A stretch of DNA of 62,227 bases from CAZFPA01 sp964520975 (GCA_964520975.1 CAZFPA010000006.1:1-62227); one strand, 5' to 3'; positions 50,502 through 59,077 are shown, counted from the first letter of the stretch. Notes: a model not told the origin generated them from the sequence alone. Made by a program: numbers and translations.

Positions 50502-51506
50502 ATGGTTACATTAAGTGAAATTGCCACGCAGGCCAATGTCTCCAAGGCGGCGGTTTCTCTCGTACTGAACAATAAGGCTGGCGTGAGTGCGGAAAAGCGG
50601 GAAGAGATATGGCGTATTATCAAAGAAACTGGCTATCAGGTCAAGAATAAGAAGAATCAGGGCGTTACGCACACAATCCGTTTCATTAAATATAAGGAAA
50701 AAGGTTTTATGGTCAACCAGAATGGAGATTTCATCTCACGTATCGTGGATGGTATCGAGTATATGGCACGGAAAAATAATTTTGCCCTGGCTATGACCAA
50801 TTTGGATAATACGAATATTGAAGCGATGGTGCCGGAGATTAATGAAGAGAACGATGTGGGCATCATTTTTTTGGCCACGGAGTTTGATATGGAGAAGGCG
50901 GCCCTGCTGGATGAATTTAAGGCGCCGTTGGTCATCCTGGATAATGAGATGAAGTTCATGAACCGCAACGTAGTGGTTATGGACAATGAATATGCGGTAT
51001 ACCTGGCTGTCAAGCACTTATATGATATGGGACATCGGCGCATCGGTCATATTACCAGTGAATATGCGGTTAGCAACCTGCAGTCTCGTACGCAGGCCTT
51101 TCACCAGATGCTGGAGCGTTTCGGTCTGCAGCACCATGCGGAGCATGAGTATGTGGTATCATCGGATATCAACGATTATTGTGCTTCCCTGCTGCCGCAG
51201 CTTGATCCGGAAAATCTTCCAACGGCGATCATGGCAGACAATGATATTATTGCAATCAACTCATTGCTGGCGTTGGAAAAGCTGGGAAAAAAGGTTCCTG
51301 AGGATATATCGGTTGTCGGTATAGATGATCTGACCATCAGTGCGATTACCCGTCCGGAGCTGACTACGGTGCGTTTGGAGAAAAAGCGCATGGGCAAACT
51401 GGCCGTGTATCGGCTGATGAGCATATTGCAGGACAAGGATACTGCACCGATGAAGATCCTTACGGGCGCGCAGCTTGTAAGGCGAAAATCGGTGGCACAG
51501 ATATGA
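50502..51506 (+). CDS. LacI-family transcriptional regulator
   Basis: A 334-aa regulator. The N-terminal LacI HTH (residues about 2-47) reads TLSEIATQANVSKAAVSLVLNNKAGVSAEKREEI, followed by a periplasmic-binding-type effector domain (about 60-334) with GHRRIGHIT, SRTQAFHQML and PTAIMADNDIIAINSL. Its position at the end of the 40.7-50.3 kb operon and shared upstream blocks make that operon its likely target, with the imported sugar or a phosphorylated intermediate as inducer. GGGGGGG precedes the ATG. Confidence 0.93.
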   Translation: MVTLSEIATQANVSKAAVSLVLNNKAGVSAEKREEIWRIIKETGYQVKNKKNQGVTHTIRFIKYKEKGFMVNQNGDFISRIVDGIEYMARKNNFALAMTNLDNTNIEAMVPEINEENDVGIIFLATEFDMEKAALLDEFKAPLVILDNEMKFMNRNVVVMDNEYAVYLAVKHLYDMGHRRIGHITSEYAVSNLQSRTQAFHQMLERFGLQHHAEHEYVVSSDINDYCASLLPQLDPENLPTAIMADNDIIAINSLLALEKLGKKVPEDISVVGIDDLTISAITRPELTTVRLEKKRMGKLAVYRLMSILQDKDTAPMKILTGAQLVRRKSVAQI

Positions 51507-51562
51507 AAAAAGACTTCTTTAGGAAGCCCCGGGCGGGGCTGCAGCTAAAGAAGTCTTTTTTT
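51505..51562. terminator. Bidirectional terminator between the lacI-type gene and the small membrane gene
   Basis: AAAAAAGACTTCTTTAG pairs with CTAAAGAAGTCTTTTTT, with an inner GCCCC/GGGGC stem. The genes converge here. Confidence 0.92.
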
Positions 51563-51824
51563 ACGGCAGCAGATGACGGATGCAGAGCGTGATGAAGCAG
51601 ATCATCGCGATGAAGAAGGTGAAGTACTCCACTTTCTTTATCGGCGAGGCGTAATGGATGGGGATGTCGATGACCCTGGGCACGTTGCTGGCCAGCAGTG
51701 AAATGGCGATCGATACGTACAGCAGCACATTGGTCAGCGGGCTCACCCGGTAAATCGTAAAGGCCTTGAGCAGCAGGAACACCGCGAAGGCGATGAAAAA
51801 ATAAGCAAATTTATCTGCCTGCAT
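51561..51824 (-). CDS. Small membrane protein, function unknown
   Basis: An 87-aa protein with three predicted TM helices (about residues 5-20, 30-46 and 66-84). I do not recognise a family. ATG 51824 is preceded by AGGAT at 9 nt; an in-frame GTG at 51833 is too near that site. It is monocistronic between the bidirectional terminator and the murA promoter region. Confidence 0.6.
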   Translation of the reverse strand: MQADKFAYFFIAFAVFLLLKAFTIYRVSPLTNVLLYVSIAISLLASNVPRVIDIPIHYASPIKKVEYFTFFIAMICFITLCIRHLLP

Positions 51825-51911
51825 GAGAATCACATCCTATAAAGGTTTGTTACTAATATTCGCCGCTCATAAAGAAGAGTCCTGCCGGCAGAAGAAAAGC
51901 GCGAAATACTC

Positions 51912-51940
51912 TTGTCATGGGAGATGGATAATGGTAAACT
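51912..51940 (+). promoter_or_regulatory. Promoter of murA
   Basis: TTGTCA (51912-51917), 17-nt spacer, TAAACT (51935-51940). Confidence 0.5.
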
Positions 51941-51991
51941 AAGCTATGATACTTATGGCAACTATGCCTGTAGGAGGAAACAGAGCTTATA

Positions 51992-53257
51992 ATGGAAAAA
52001 TTAATCATAAATGGCGGTCATCCGCTCAAGGGCCGGGTAAAGATCAGTGGAGCCAAAAATGCGGTGCTGCCAATCATAGCAGCTACGCTGCTGGGACAGG
52101 ATGTCCCGAGCCGGTTGGAAGAGGTTCCGGCACTGGAGGATGTACATACGATTTCCGAGGTTTTGGGCAAGCTCGGTGTGCGGGCGGATTTTGATGCGGA
52201 CAAGAATACCCTGCTCGTAGACAGTTCGGTCATTGCGAGCTGCGAGGCGCCGTACGACCTCGTGCGCAAGATGCGGGCCTCCTTCCTCATCATGGGGCCG
52301 CTGCTGGCCCGCTGCGGCCATGCGAAGATTTCACTGCCGGGGGGCTGTGCGATCGGTACGCGCCCCATCGACCTGCATCTCAAGGGCTTTGAAGCGCTGG
52401 GCGCAGAGATCGAGATCGGGCATGGCTTCATTGAAGCCAGAGCGCCGCAGGGACTTAAGGGCGCGCGCATCTATCTTGATTTTCCGAGCGTTGGAGCTAC
52501 GGAGAACATCATCATGGCCGCTTCGATGGCGGAAGGGCAGACCATCATTGAAAATCCGGCGCAGGAGCCGGAGATCATCGATCTCGCGAATTACCTCAAT
52601 GTCATGGGCGCGCGGATTCGCGGCGCTGGAACGAATGTCATCAAGGTAGAGGGCGTACAGAAGCTTACCGGGCGCAATTATACCATCATCCCGGATCGTA
52701 TCGAGGCCGGTACCTATATGGTGGCCGCCGCGATGACGCAGGGAGATGTCTATATAGAGAACGCGATCAGCGAGCATTTGAAGCCAGTGATTGCAAAGCT
52801 GAAGGAAGCCGGCGTGTCCATTGAAGAGGATATTGACGGCATCCGGGTGAGCTGCCAGCAGCGCACCAAGGCTGTAGATATAAAAACCATGCCCTATCCG
52901 GGCTTTCCTACGGATATGCAGGCGCAGTTCATGGCGATGCTTGCAATCTCAGAGGGCACGGGGATGGTCACGGAAACGGTATTTGAGAATCGATTCATGC
53001 ATGTGGATGAGCTGAAGCGCATGGGGGCAAACATCAAAATCGATGGACGGACCTCTGTCGTTGAGGGTGTGGAATCCCTCACGGGCTGTCAGGTAAAGGC
53101 TACCGATCTTCGGGCAGGCGCCGCTATGGTCCTGGCCGGGCTCGTAGCGGATGGAGAAACGCAGGTAGGCTATATCCACCACATCGATCGCGGCTATGAT
53201 AATCTCGTCGCCAAACTGGTTGGGCTTGGTGCCGATATCCGTCGTGTAGAGAAATGA
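51992..53257 (+). CDS. murA: UDP-N-acetylglucosamine 1-carboxyvinyltransferase
   Basis: First committed step of peptidoglycan synthesis: transfers enolpyruvyl from PEP to UDP-GlcNAc. The 421-aa two-domain inside-out barrel has SGAKNAVLPIIAA near the N-terminus, the fosfomycin-sensitive catalytic Cys C119 in PGGCAIGTRPIDLHL, and GFPTDMQAQFMA. It is full length. GTAGGAGG lies ahead of the ATG. Confidence 0.97.
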   Translation: MEKLIINGGHPLKGRVKISGAKNAVLPIIAATLLGQDVPSRLEEVPALEDVHTISEVLGKLGVRADFDADKNTLLVDSSVIASCEAPYDLVRKMRASFLIMGPLLARCGHAKISLPGGCAIGTRPIDLHLKGFEALGAEIEIGHGFIEARAPQGLKGARIYLDFPSVGATENIIMAASMAEGQTIIENPAQEPEIIDLANYLNVMGARIRGAGTNVIKVEGVQKLTGRNYTIIPDRIEAGTYMVAAAMTQGDVYIENAISEHLKPVIAKLKEAGVSIEEDIDGIRVSCQQRTKAVDIKTMPYPGFPTDMQAQFMAMLAISEGTGMVTETVFENRFMHVDELKRMGANIKIDGRTSVVEGVESLTGCQVKATDLRAGAAMVLAGLVADGETQVGYIHHIDRGYDNLVAKLVGLGADIRRVEK

Positions 53258-53269
53258 GAAGTACAGGGG

Positions 53270-53293
53270 GCTCCCTTCCCAGGGAGCTTTTTT
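53270..53293 (+). terminator. Terminator after murA
   Basis: GCTCCCT pairs with AGGGAGC around TCCC, followed by six T residues. It sits close before the next RBS. Confidence 0.85.
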
Positions 53294-53310
53294 CGTGAAG
53301 GAGATGGATT

Positions 53311-54759
53311 ATGACAACAACACAAAGACACCTGCTGATTCTATTCGTTTTAGGGGTTGTGCTCTTTTTTATTGGAAATGGCTCTATCGTGATCACCGAT
53401 CCGGTTGAATCGAACTATACACTCACCTCGGCAGAGATGCTGGCAGCGGGAGATTATATGTCGCCGCGCATCTACGGGGACTACTGGTATGACAAGCCGA
53501 TTTTCTTCTATTGGGAGCTTATTGCAGCCTTTAAGATGTTCGGCATTACGGAGTTTGCCGCGCGCTTTTTCCCCGCGGTATTCGGTATCCTCGGCCTTTT
53601 CATGACCTACGGCTTCGCCCGTAAGATCTATGACGCCAAGACGGGGCTGTTCGCTTCGATGATCCTCGGAACTTCCTTTGAGTACTGGCTCATATCGAAG
53701 ACGGTCATCACCGACCTCACACTTTTCGTATTCTTCAATGCGGTATTGGTATTTTTCTATCTGGCCTATACGGGGCGGAATAAAAATTACTATTATCTGT
53801 GTTATCTGTTCGCGGGACTTGCCGTGCTCACCAAGGGGCCGATCGGCATCCTGCTGCCAGGCTTTATCGTGACGGTGTTCATCTGCCTGCGGCGGGACTT
53901 CGCCGAAATCAAGCGAATGAAGCCGCTGCTGGGTATGCTGATCTTTGCTGTCGTCGGCGGCAGCTGGTACTATATCATGTATCAGCTGCATGGGCAGGCA
54001 TTCATCGATACCTTCCTGGGCATCCACAACGTGCTGCGGGCCACGGTATCAGAGCATCCGCAGTGGGATGTCTGGTATTACTATACGGGTATCTTCTTCC
54101 TGGGCTTTTTCCCCTGGTGCTTCAGCCTGCCGATGGTGATTGCAAAATACTGGAAAAAGCGCCAGCTGCCAGTCATTGATCAGACGACGCTGTTCCTGCT
54201 GCTTTGGGCGCTGCTCGTCAATATCTTTTACCAGTGTATGGCGACGAAATACTCCACCTATACGCTGCCAGGTCTGCTGCCGATTGCCATTCTGGCCGCG
54301 CGTCTGCTGTATCATCATGAACGGCTCGTCAAACGCCTCATGGTTTTCAATGTGCTGTTCTACATCGCATTGGCTGTGTTCGTGGCGATTCCGGTCTGCC
54401 GGGATGGCGGCTATTCCGGCAAGAATGTCGCGGCTGTTCTGGATGCGCAGTCCTCGCCGGATGATCTCATTGTGAGCTATGGCGATTACAAGACATCGGT
54501 TGTGTTCTACAGCGGTCGTACGGTGTACGCGCTGGCGCATCAGTCTACCCTGGAATCGGAAAAGCCCAAGGCCATGAGCTGGAGCAGCAAGAACGTCATG
54601 CCGTATACCTCGTTCGAGACATTGCCGACAGATCGGGGCATCTACCTGCTGCTGAACGACCATAAATATGATTCCTTTGATACGGAATTCAATGCGGCCG
54701 AGTGGCAGCTCGTGAAGGACTTAGGTAAAATGAGAATATACTATCGTCCGGCAAAATAA
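53311..54759 (+). CDS. GT39/ArnT-like membrane glycosyltransferase
   Basis: A 482-aa multi-pass GT-C protein (about 11-12 TM helices) of the dolichyl-phosphate-mannose mannosyltransferase / ArnT family. The first extracytoplasmic loop has the acidic catalytic region (TDPVESNYTLTSAEML) and WYDKPIFFYWE; KGPIG follows near residue 180. Such enzymes move a sugar from a polyprenyl-phosphate carrier onto lipid A or protein. In a bacterium with an outer membrane, lipid A modification is possible; the acceptor is not known. Confidence 0.87.
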   Translation: MTTTQRHLLILFVLGVVLFFIGNGSIVITDPVESNYTLTSAEMLAAGDYMSPRIYGDYWYDKPIFFYWELIAAFKMFGITEFAARFFPAVFGILGLFMTYGFARKIYDAKTGLFASMILGTSFEYWLISKTVITDLTLFVFFNAVLVFFYLAYTGRNKNYYYLCYLFAGLAVLTKGPIGILLPGFIVTVFICLRRDFAEIKRMKPLLGMLIFAVVGGSWYYIMYQLHGQAFIDTFLGIHNVLRATVSEHPQWDVWYYYTGIFFLGFFPWCFSLPMVIAKYWKKRQLPVIDQTTLFLLLWALLVNIFYQCMATKYSTYTLPGLLPIAILAARLLYHHERLVKRLMVFNVLFYIALAVFVAIPVCRDGGYSGKNVAAVLDAQSSPDDLIVSYGDYKTSVVFYSGRTVYALAHQSTLESEKPKAMSWSSKNVMPYTSFETLPTDRGIYLLLNDHKYDSFDTEFNAAEWQLVKDLGKMRIYYRPAK

Positions 54760-54770
54760 GCCGGCTTCAG

Positions 54771-54797
54771 AACCGCAGTCGAGAGGCTGCGGTTTTC
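54771..54797 (+). terminator. Terminator after the GT39 gene
   Basis: AACCGCAG pairs with CTGCGGTT, which merges into a short T-tract. Confidence 0.75.
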
Positions 54798-54925
54798 TGC
54801 TGGCCGTTTATGTCCGGAGAGACATTCAGAGGCTTGATTTTTTTAAGACCAACGGATGATGCTTCATATTAAAATCAGGGAAAATGTGTTATAATCGAAA
54901 CAATATGTTTTTGGAGGTTTTTTGC

Positions 54926-55990
54926 ATGAATAAAATAGAAGAACCGCTGCAACTGGCGCATATCGCATGTCCGAACCGGGTCATCCGTTCGGCGGTGCAC
55001 AGCTTTTTGGGTACGACGGACGGTCACATGACCGATGCCGAATACGATATGTATGCGGAGCTTGCCGCCAACCGGGTCGGTACGATCATCAGCGGGCATT
55101 GCGCGGTGTCACCGATCGGGCGCGCGAATCCGGAGCAGATCAATATTTTTGCGGACACATACATTCCGCAGTTCCGGAAGGCGGCTGAAATCATCCAGGC
55201 AGAGGGCGCGCACTTCATCGTGCAGATCAGCCATGCCGGCCCGCGGGCGGTGGACGTCGACGACCTCGTGGACGTATCCGCCCGTCCGCTCAAAAAGAAT
55301 CGTGAGGCCAGGGCACTTACACTCGATGAAATCCGGCAGATCGAGCAGGACTTCATCCGGGCTGCGCAGCGGGTCCAGCAGGCCGGTGCGGACGGCGTAC
55401 AGCTCCATGCGGCGCATTCCTATCTGCTGTCCAGATTCATCGATACGACCTTCAATCAGCGTACGGATGCCTATGGCGGCAGTATCGAGAATCGTTTCCG
55501 TATCGTGGAGAATATTGTAGGCGGCATTCAGGCAGCCTGCGGCCCGGATTTTCCTATTTTCATCAAAATCAACAGCGATACCAAGGCGGATGATGCTGCC
55601 TATGAACAGGATATGGTCTATATGCTGGGCCGTATGAAAGCGCTGGGCATTGCGCTCGTAGAGCTGTCGGGGGTGGACTTCATCAACCAGCCGCGGGATG
55701 CGCGCCTCTATTATCTTGAACGGGCCGCACGGCTGCGGTCTGCAGTCGATCTTCCCATGAGCCTTGTGGGGGGGATCCGTTCCCTGGCGGATATGGAGCA
55801 GGTGCTCGCGGCCGGTATCGATATGGTTTCTCTCGGGCGCCCGCTTATCGCGGAGCCGGATTTCATTCCCAAGGTGCTGGCCGGGCAGGAAAAAGCCAAA
55901 TGCGTGTCCTGCTGCCGCTGCTTTGTGATGCCGCACATGCACCCGGGGGTGCGCTGCGTATTGCGCCGTCCGCGGCGTGTCAAAAGCTGA
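54926..55990 (+). CDS. NADH:flavin oxidoreductase, old yellow enzyme family
   Basis: A 354-aa FMN TIM-barrel reductase. QISHAGPRA, GVQLHAAHSYLLSRFIDTTFNQRTDAYGG and NRFRI are typical; VSLGRPLIAEPDF forms the FMN phosphate site near the C-terminus. A terminal Cys cluster (CVSCCRCF) resembles the start of the iron-sulfur linker of larger dienoyl-CoA-reductase-like members, but the enzyme stops there, so it is a single-domain form. GGAGG supports ATG 54926. A TATAAT -10 is at 54890-54895. Substrate unknown. Confidence 0.9.
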   Translation: MNKIEEPLQLAHIACPNRVIRSAVHSFLGTTDGHMTDAEYDMYAELAANRVGTIISGHCAVSPIGRANPEQINIFADTYIPQFRKAAEIIQAEGAHFIVQISHAGPRAVDVDDLVDVSARPLKKNREARALTLDEIRQIEQDFIRAAQRVQQAGADGVQLHAAHSYLLSRFIDTTFNQRTDAYGGSIENRFRIVENIVGGIQAACGPDFPIFIKINSDTKADDAAYEQDMVYMLGRMKALGIALVELSGVDFINQPRDARLYYLERAARLRSAVDLPMSLVGGIRSLADMEQVLAAGIDMVSLGRPLIAEPDFIPKVLAGQEKAKCVSCCRCFVMPHMHPGVRCVLRRPRRVKS

Positions 55991-56031
55991 CAAGACAGCC
56001 CATCGGAAAATTCTGCCTTTTGGTTTACAGG

Positions 56032-56060
56032 TTGACAACCATAAAATTAAGTGATATATT
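56032..56060 (+). promoter_or_regulatory. Promoter of cstA
   Basis: TTGACA (56032-56037), 17-nt spacer, TATATT (56055-56060). The predicted transcription start near 56067 leaves a leader of about 130 nt. Confidence 0.75.
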
Positions 56061-56070
56061 ATCCTGCAAT

Positions 56071-56136
56071 AGGATGTTCCGCGTACAAGAGACATCCTTC
56101 GCGCGAAATCGGCAGATTTTGTGCGAAGGATTTTTT
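56071..56136 (+). promoter_or_regulatory. Terminator/antiterminator leader upstream of cstA
   Basis: AGGATGT (56071-56077) can pair with ACATCCT (56092-56098). ATCCTTCGC (56094-56102) can instead pair with GCGAAGGAT (56123-56131), with an inner CGAAATC/GATTTTG stem and a T-tract at 56131-56136. The two pairings share 56094-56098 and exclude each other, the layout of a transcription attenuator. Confidence 0.65.
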
Positions 56137-56198
56137 GTACCCTTTTACGGAACATGCGAAGAAATTATTTGTTATTTTTGCAGGAAGAGGGTTTTATT

Positions 56199-57881
56199 AT
56201 GAACGGATTAATGATCGTGGGCCTGGCAATCGTTGTGTTTGCTGCTGCCTACCTGGGCTATGGCCGCTGGCTGGTCCGGACCTGGGGCATCGATACCAGG
56301 GCGAAGACACCTGCCGTACGGCTGGAGGATGGACAGGACTATGTGCCGGCCTCGCGCTTTACGGTGTTTGCGCATCAGTTTTCCTCCATTACCGGTGCCG
56401 GCCCTGTCACCGGCCCAATCATCGCGGCTATGTTCGGCTGGCTGCCGGCACTGCTCTGGCTGCTTGTCGGCGGTATCTTCTTTGGTGCCGTACAGGACTT
56501 TACCGCGCTGTACGCATCGGTGAAGAACGATGGCAAATCCATGGGCATGCTCATTGAAACCTATGTGGGCAAGACAGGGCGCCGCCTTTTCCTGCTTTTC
56601 TGCTGGCTCTTTACTCTGCTCGTTATTGCGGCCTTTGCCGATATCGTAGCCAATACCTTCAACGGCTTTGCGAAGGATGGCAGTCTGGCTGTTCCAAATG
56701 CCGCCGCGGCATCCATTTCGATGCTGTACATTTTCGTGGCAATGGCGTTCGGCTTCTTCATCCGCAAGGTGAAGCCGCAGGGCGGCATGAAGCTCGCTGT
56801 TGGCATTGTGCTCATCGGCGCCATGCTGGCTGCCGGTATTTCCTTCCCACTGTATTTTGACGCCTCGGTATGGCGTTATGTGGTCTTTGGCTACTGCTTC
56901 ATCGCTTCGGTTCTGCCGATGTGGCTGCTCATGCAGCCGCGTGACTACCTGAGCTCCTTCCTGCTTTTAGGCATGGTCGCGGGCGGAGTCATTGGCGTGC
57001 TCGTTGCGAATCCAACGATTGAAATGCCGGCCTTTGTCGGCTTTGAGGTGAACGGCAAGCCGCTGTTCCCGATTCTTTTCATCACCATTGCCTGCGGTGC
57101 TGTATCCGGTTTCCACAGCCTGGTTTCCTCGGGAACTTCCTCGAAATCCATCGCGAAGGAAAAGGATATGCTCTCGGTCGGTTATGGTTCGATGCTGGTT
57201 GAATCCCTGCTGGGCGTTGTGGCGCTGGTCATTGTCTGCTCGGCAGCCAAGGGTGGCGTACTGCCGCAGGGCACACCGTTCCAGACCTTTGCCGGAGCCA
57301 TTGGCGGTTTCTTCGTGATGTTCGGTCTGCCGCAGCATATCTCCGCCTGCATCATGACGATGTGCGTTTCGGCGCTGGCCATGACGACCATCGATTCCGT
57401 GGCCCGCATTGGCCGCATGTCCTTCCAGGAACTTTTCACGCCGGCGGCAGGTGAGACTGCCGGAGCGGTAAGTCAGCTCTGCTGCAATAAATACTTTGCT
57501 ACCATCATCACGCTGGTGCTGAGCTATATGCTCTGCCTGGCAGGATATATGAATATCTGGCCGCTCTTTGGTGCGGCAAACCAGCTGCTTTCGGCACTTG
57601 TGCTCATCGCGCTGGCCGTATTCCTTCGTACTACAGGCCGGCAGGGCTGGATGCTGTATGTACCGATGGGCGTAATGTTCTGTGTTACCATGACCGCACT
57701 GGTCATGAGCGTCTATGGTATTTTCGGCAAGCTCATGAATGGCGGCTTTGTGTTCATGATCGATGGCCTGCAGCTCATCCTGGCGCTGGCGCTCATGACG
57801 CTGGCGGTACTGGTCGTAAAGCACTGCGGCAAGGAACTCATCTCCGGGGAGACCGAGGAAAACGAACCGCAGCTCAATTAA
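56199..57881 (+). CDS. cstA: CstA-family peptide/pyruvate transporter
   Basis: A 560-aa inner-membrane protein with about 15 TM segments. CstA family marks are EDGQDYVPASRFTVFAHQFSSITGAGPVTGPI near residue 45, SGFHSLVSSGTSSKSI and LPQHISACIMTM. E. coli members import pyruvate or peptides during starvation. It is a shorter form than E. coli CstA (about 700 aa). ATG 56199 follows AGGAAGAGGG. The leader attenuator suggests control by a nutrient signal. Confidence 0.92.
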   Translation: MNGLMIVGLAIVVFAAAYLGYGRWLVRTWGIDTRAKTPAVRLEDGQDYVPASRFTVFAHQFSSITGAGPVTGPIIAAMFGWLPALLWLLVGGIFFGAVQDFTALYASVKNDGKSMGMLIETYVGKTGRRLFLLFCWLFTLLVIAAFADIVANTFNGFAKDGSLAVPNAAAASISMLYIFVAMAFGFFIRKVKPQGGMKLAVGIVLIGAMLAAGISFPLYFDASVWRYVVFGYCFIASVLPMWLLMQPRDYLSSFLLLGMVAGGVIGVLVANPTIEMPAFVGFEVNGKPLFPILFITIACGAVSGFHSLVSSGTSSKSIAKEKDMLSVGYGSMLVESLLGVVALVIVCSAAKGGVLPQGTPFQTFAGAIGGFFVMFGLPQHISACIMTMCVSALAMTTIDSVARIGRMSFQELFTPAAGETAGAVSQLCCNKYFATIITLVLSYMLCLAGYMNIWPLFGAANQLLSALVLIALAVFLRTTGRQGWMLYVPMGVMFCVTMTALVMSVYGIFGKLMNGGFVFMIDGLQLILALALMTLAVLVVKHCGKELISGETEENEPQLN

Positions 57882-57953
57882 TTCCGATACAGATTTAGCC
57901 ATTTGTATAAATATCTCGAAGAAGGGCTGGACTTTGTACCAGCTGCCTCTTCC

Positions 57954-57987
57954 GGCATCGCCCATGCTTGGCGGTGCCTTTTTTTTT
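57954..57987 (+). terminator. Terminator after cstA
   Basis: GGCATCGCC pairs with GGCGGTGCC (one G-T pair), followed by nine T residues. Confidence 0.9.
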
Positions 57988-58052
57988 CGGGGACGAATAA
58001 TGCCTGTCCGGCCGTCTTCTCACTTTGCTGCGGCGCGAAGCCGGTTTCTTGC

Positions 58053-58110
58053 AGAACGTGCGGATGAAAGGGATTCCGCGTTGCGGAATCCTGAACAATG
58101 ACGCTATAAT
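58053..58110 (+). promoter_or_regulatory. Promoter-bearing dyad repeat, copy 7, driving the phytase gene
   Basis: TTGCGG (58081-58086), an 18-nt spacer (AATCCTGAACAATGACGC), TATAAT (58105-58110). The dyad GGATTCCGC-GTT-GCGGAATCC at 58071-58091 has perfect 9-bp arms, with changes on both arms relative to copy 1 that keep the symmetry. Confidence 0.78.
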
Positions 58111-58150
58111 AGAGGGAAATGGTTTTGTGTAGAGAGGAGTTCAATGGAAT

Positions 58151-59077
58151 ATGAAGAGATCCTTGCAGGTGTTCGTTTGCTTTATCGCTTTTTTATTGCT
58201 GCCGATTTCCGCGGCCTGGGCGGCTGAGATCGCTCCCTGCTGGCGGTTGGATGCCCCGGCGGAGATGGGGTTGCCGCGGAGCTTTCGGACGAGCGGCGAC
58301 GCTTTTTCCGGTGGGGAAATGGTGACGCGTGAGGGCCTGGACTGGCTGCGCATGTCAGGCAGCGGTCAGCCGTCGGAGGTCGGGCTCAGCGCACTCTATG
58401 AGCACATTCGGGAACTCACGATGGCGCCGGTCTACCTGGTGGACCTGCGGCAGGAATCCCATGGCTTTGTCGGTGGCAACGGTGTGAGCTGGTATAGCCA
58501 GCATAACCTGGCCAATCGCGGGAAACGTGCGGCTGAGATAGAGCGCATCGAAAAAGAACAGCTTGCTGCCATGGTCAATCAGCCGATGGAGGCCGTGCCG
58601 CTGGGGCAGGAGGATACCGCGTCCTTCGTTTCGGTGCAGACGGTGGTGAAACATCCGACAACGGAGCGTGAAGCCGCTGTTCGACTGGGTTTCCGCTATG
58701 TGCGCATCGCAGCTCCCGATCAGATGTGGCCGGATGCGCCGGTTGTCGATGATTTTATGGATTTTTACAAATCTCTGCCCGCCGAGCCCGTATGGCTGCA
58801 TTTTCATTGCCAGGCCGGTCATGGACGCACGACGGTCTTCATGGTCCTGTATGATCTGCTGCGCAACCCGCAGCTGCCGCTGGAAGCCATTGTCGCCCGG
58901 CAGACGGCCCTCGGCGGCAGCAATCTGCTGGCGCCGGTCACCGGTGAGGGACGCACCGCTGAACTGAACCGTGACCGCAGTGCGAAGCTACGCCTGTTTT
59001 ATCAGTATGTCCAGGAAAACAGCGCGGCCGGCTACCCTGTTAAGTGGAGCGATTGGTTGAAGAAACAGGCGGAATAA
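58151..59077 (+). CDS. phyA: Secreted protein-tyrosine-phosphatase-like phytase (inositol polyphosphatase)
   Basis: A 308-aa cysteine phosphatase that should remove phosphates from myo-inositol hexakisphosphate outside the cytoplasm. The signal peptide is residues about 1-24 (FIAFLLLPISAAWA). The P-loop is HCQAGHGRTT with nucleophile C220 and R226; the general acid is probably D190 (AAPDQMWPD). VDLRQESHGF, VSWYSQHN and the C-terminal YVQENSAAGY match Selenomonas ruminantium PhyA closely. The family is typical of rumen and gut Negativicutes. It is monocistronic. Confidence 0.93.
   Translation: MKRSLQVFVCFIAFLLLPISAAWAAEIAPCWRLDAPAEMGLPRSFRTSGDAFSGGEMVTREGLDWLRMSGSGQPSEVGLSALYEHIRELTMAPVYLVDLRQESHGFVGGNGVSWYSQHNLANRGKRAAEIERIEKEQLAAMVNQPMEAVPLGQEDTASFVSVQTVVKHPTTEREAAVRLGFRYVRIAAPDQMWPDAPVVDDFMDFYKSLPAEPVWLHFHCQAGHGRTTVFMVLYDLLRNPQLPLEAIVARQTALGGSNLLAPVTGEGRTAELNRDRSAKLRLFYQYVQENSAAGYPVKWSDWLKKQAE

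Noticed and set aside
56074..56202. Upstream ORF of 42 codons in the cstA leader, ending in a TGA that overlaps the cstA ATG
   Set aside because: It has no plausible RBS and overlaps the attenuator arms and terminator; composition is not protein-like. Kept only as a remote leader-peptide possibility.
71..58110. CRISPR-like interpretation of the repeated dyads
   Set aside because: Copies are thousands of bases apart, in both orientations, with promoter geometry and no spacer array or cas genes.
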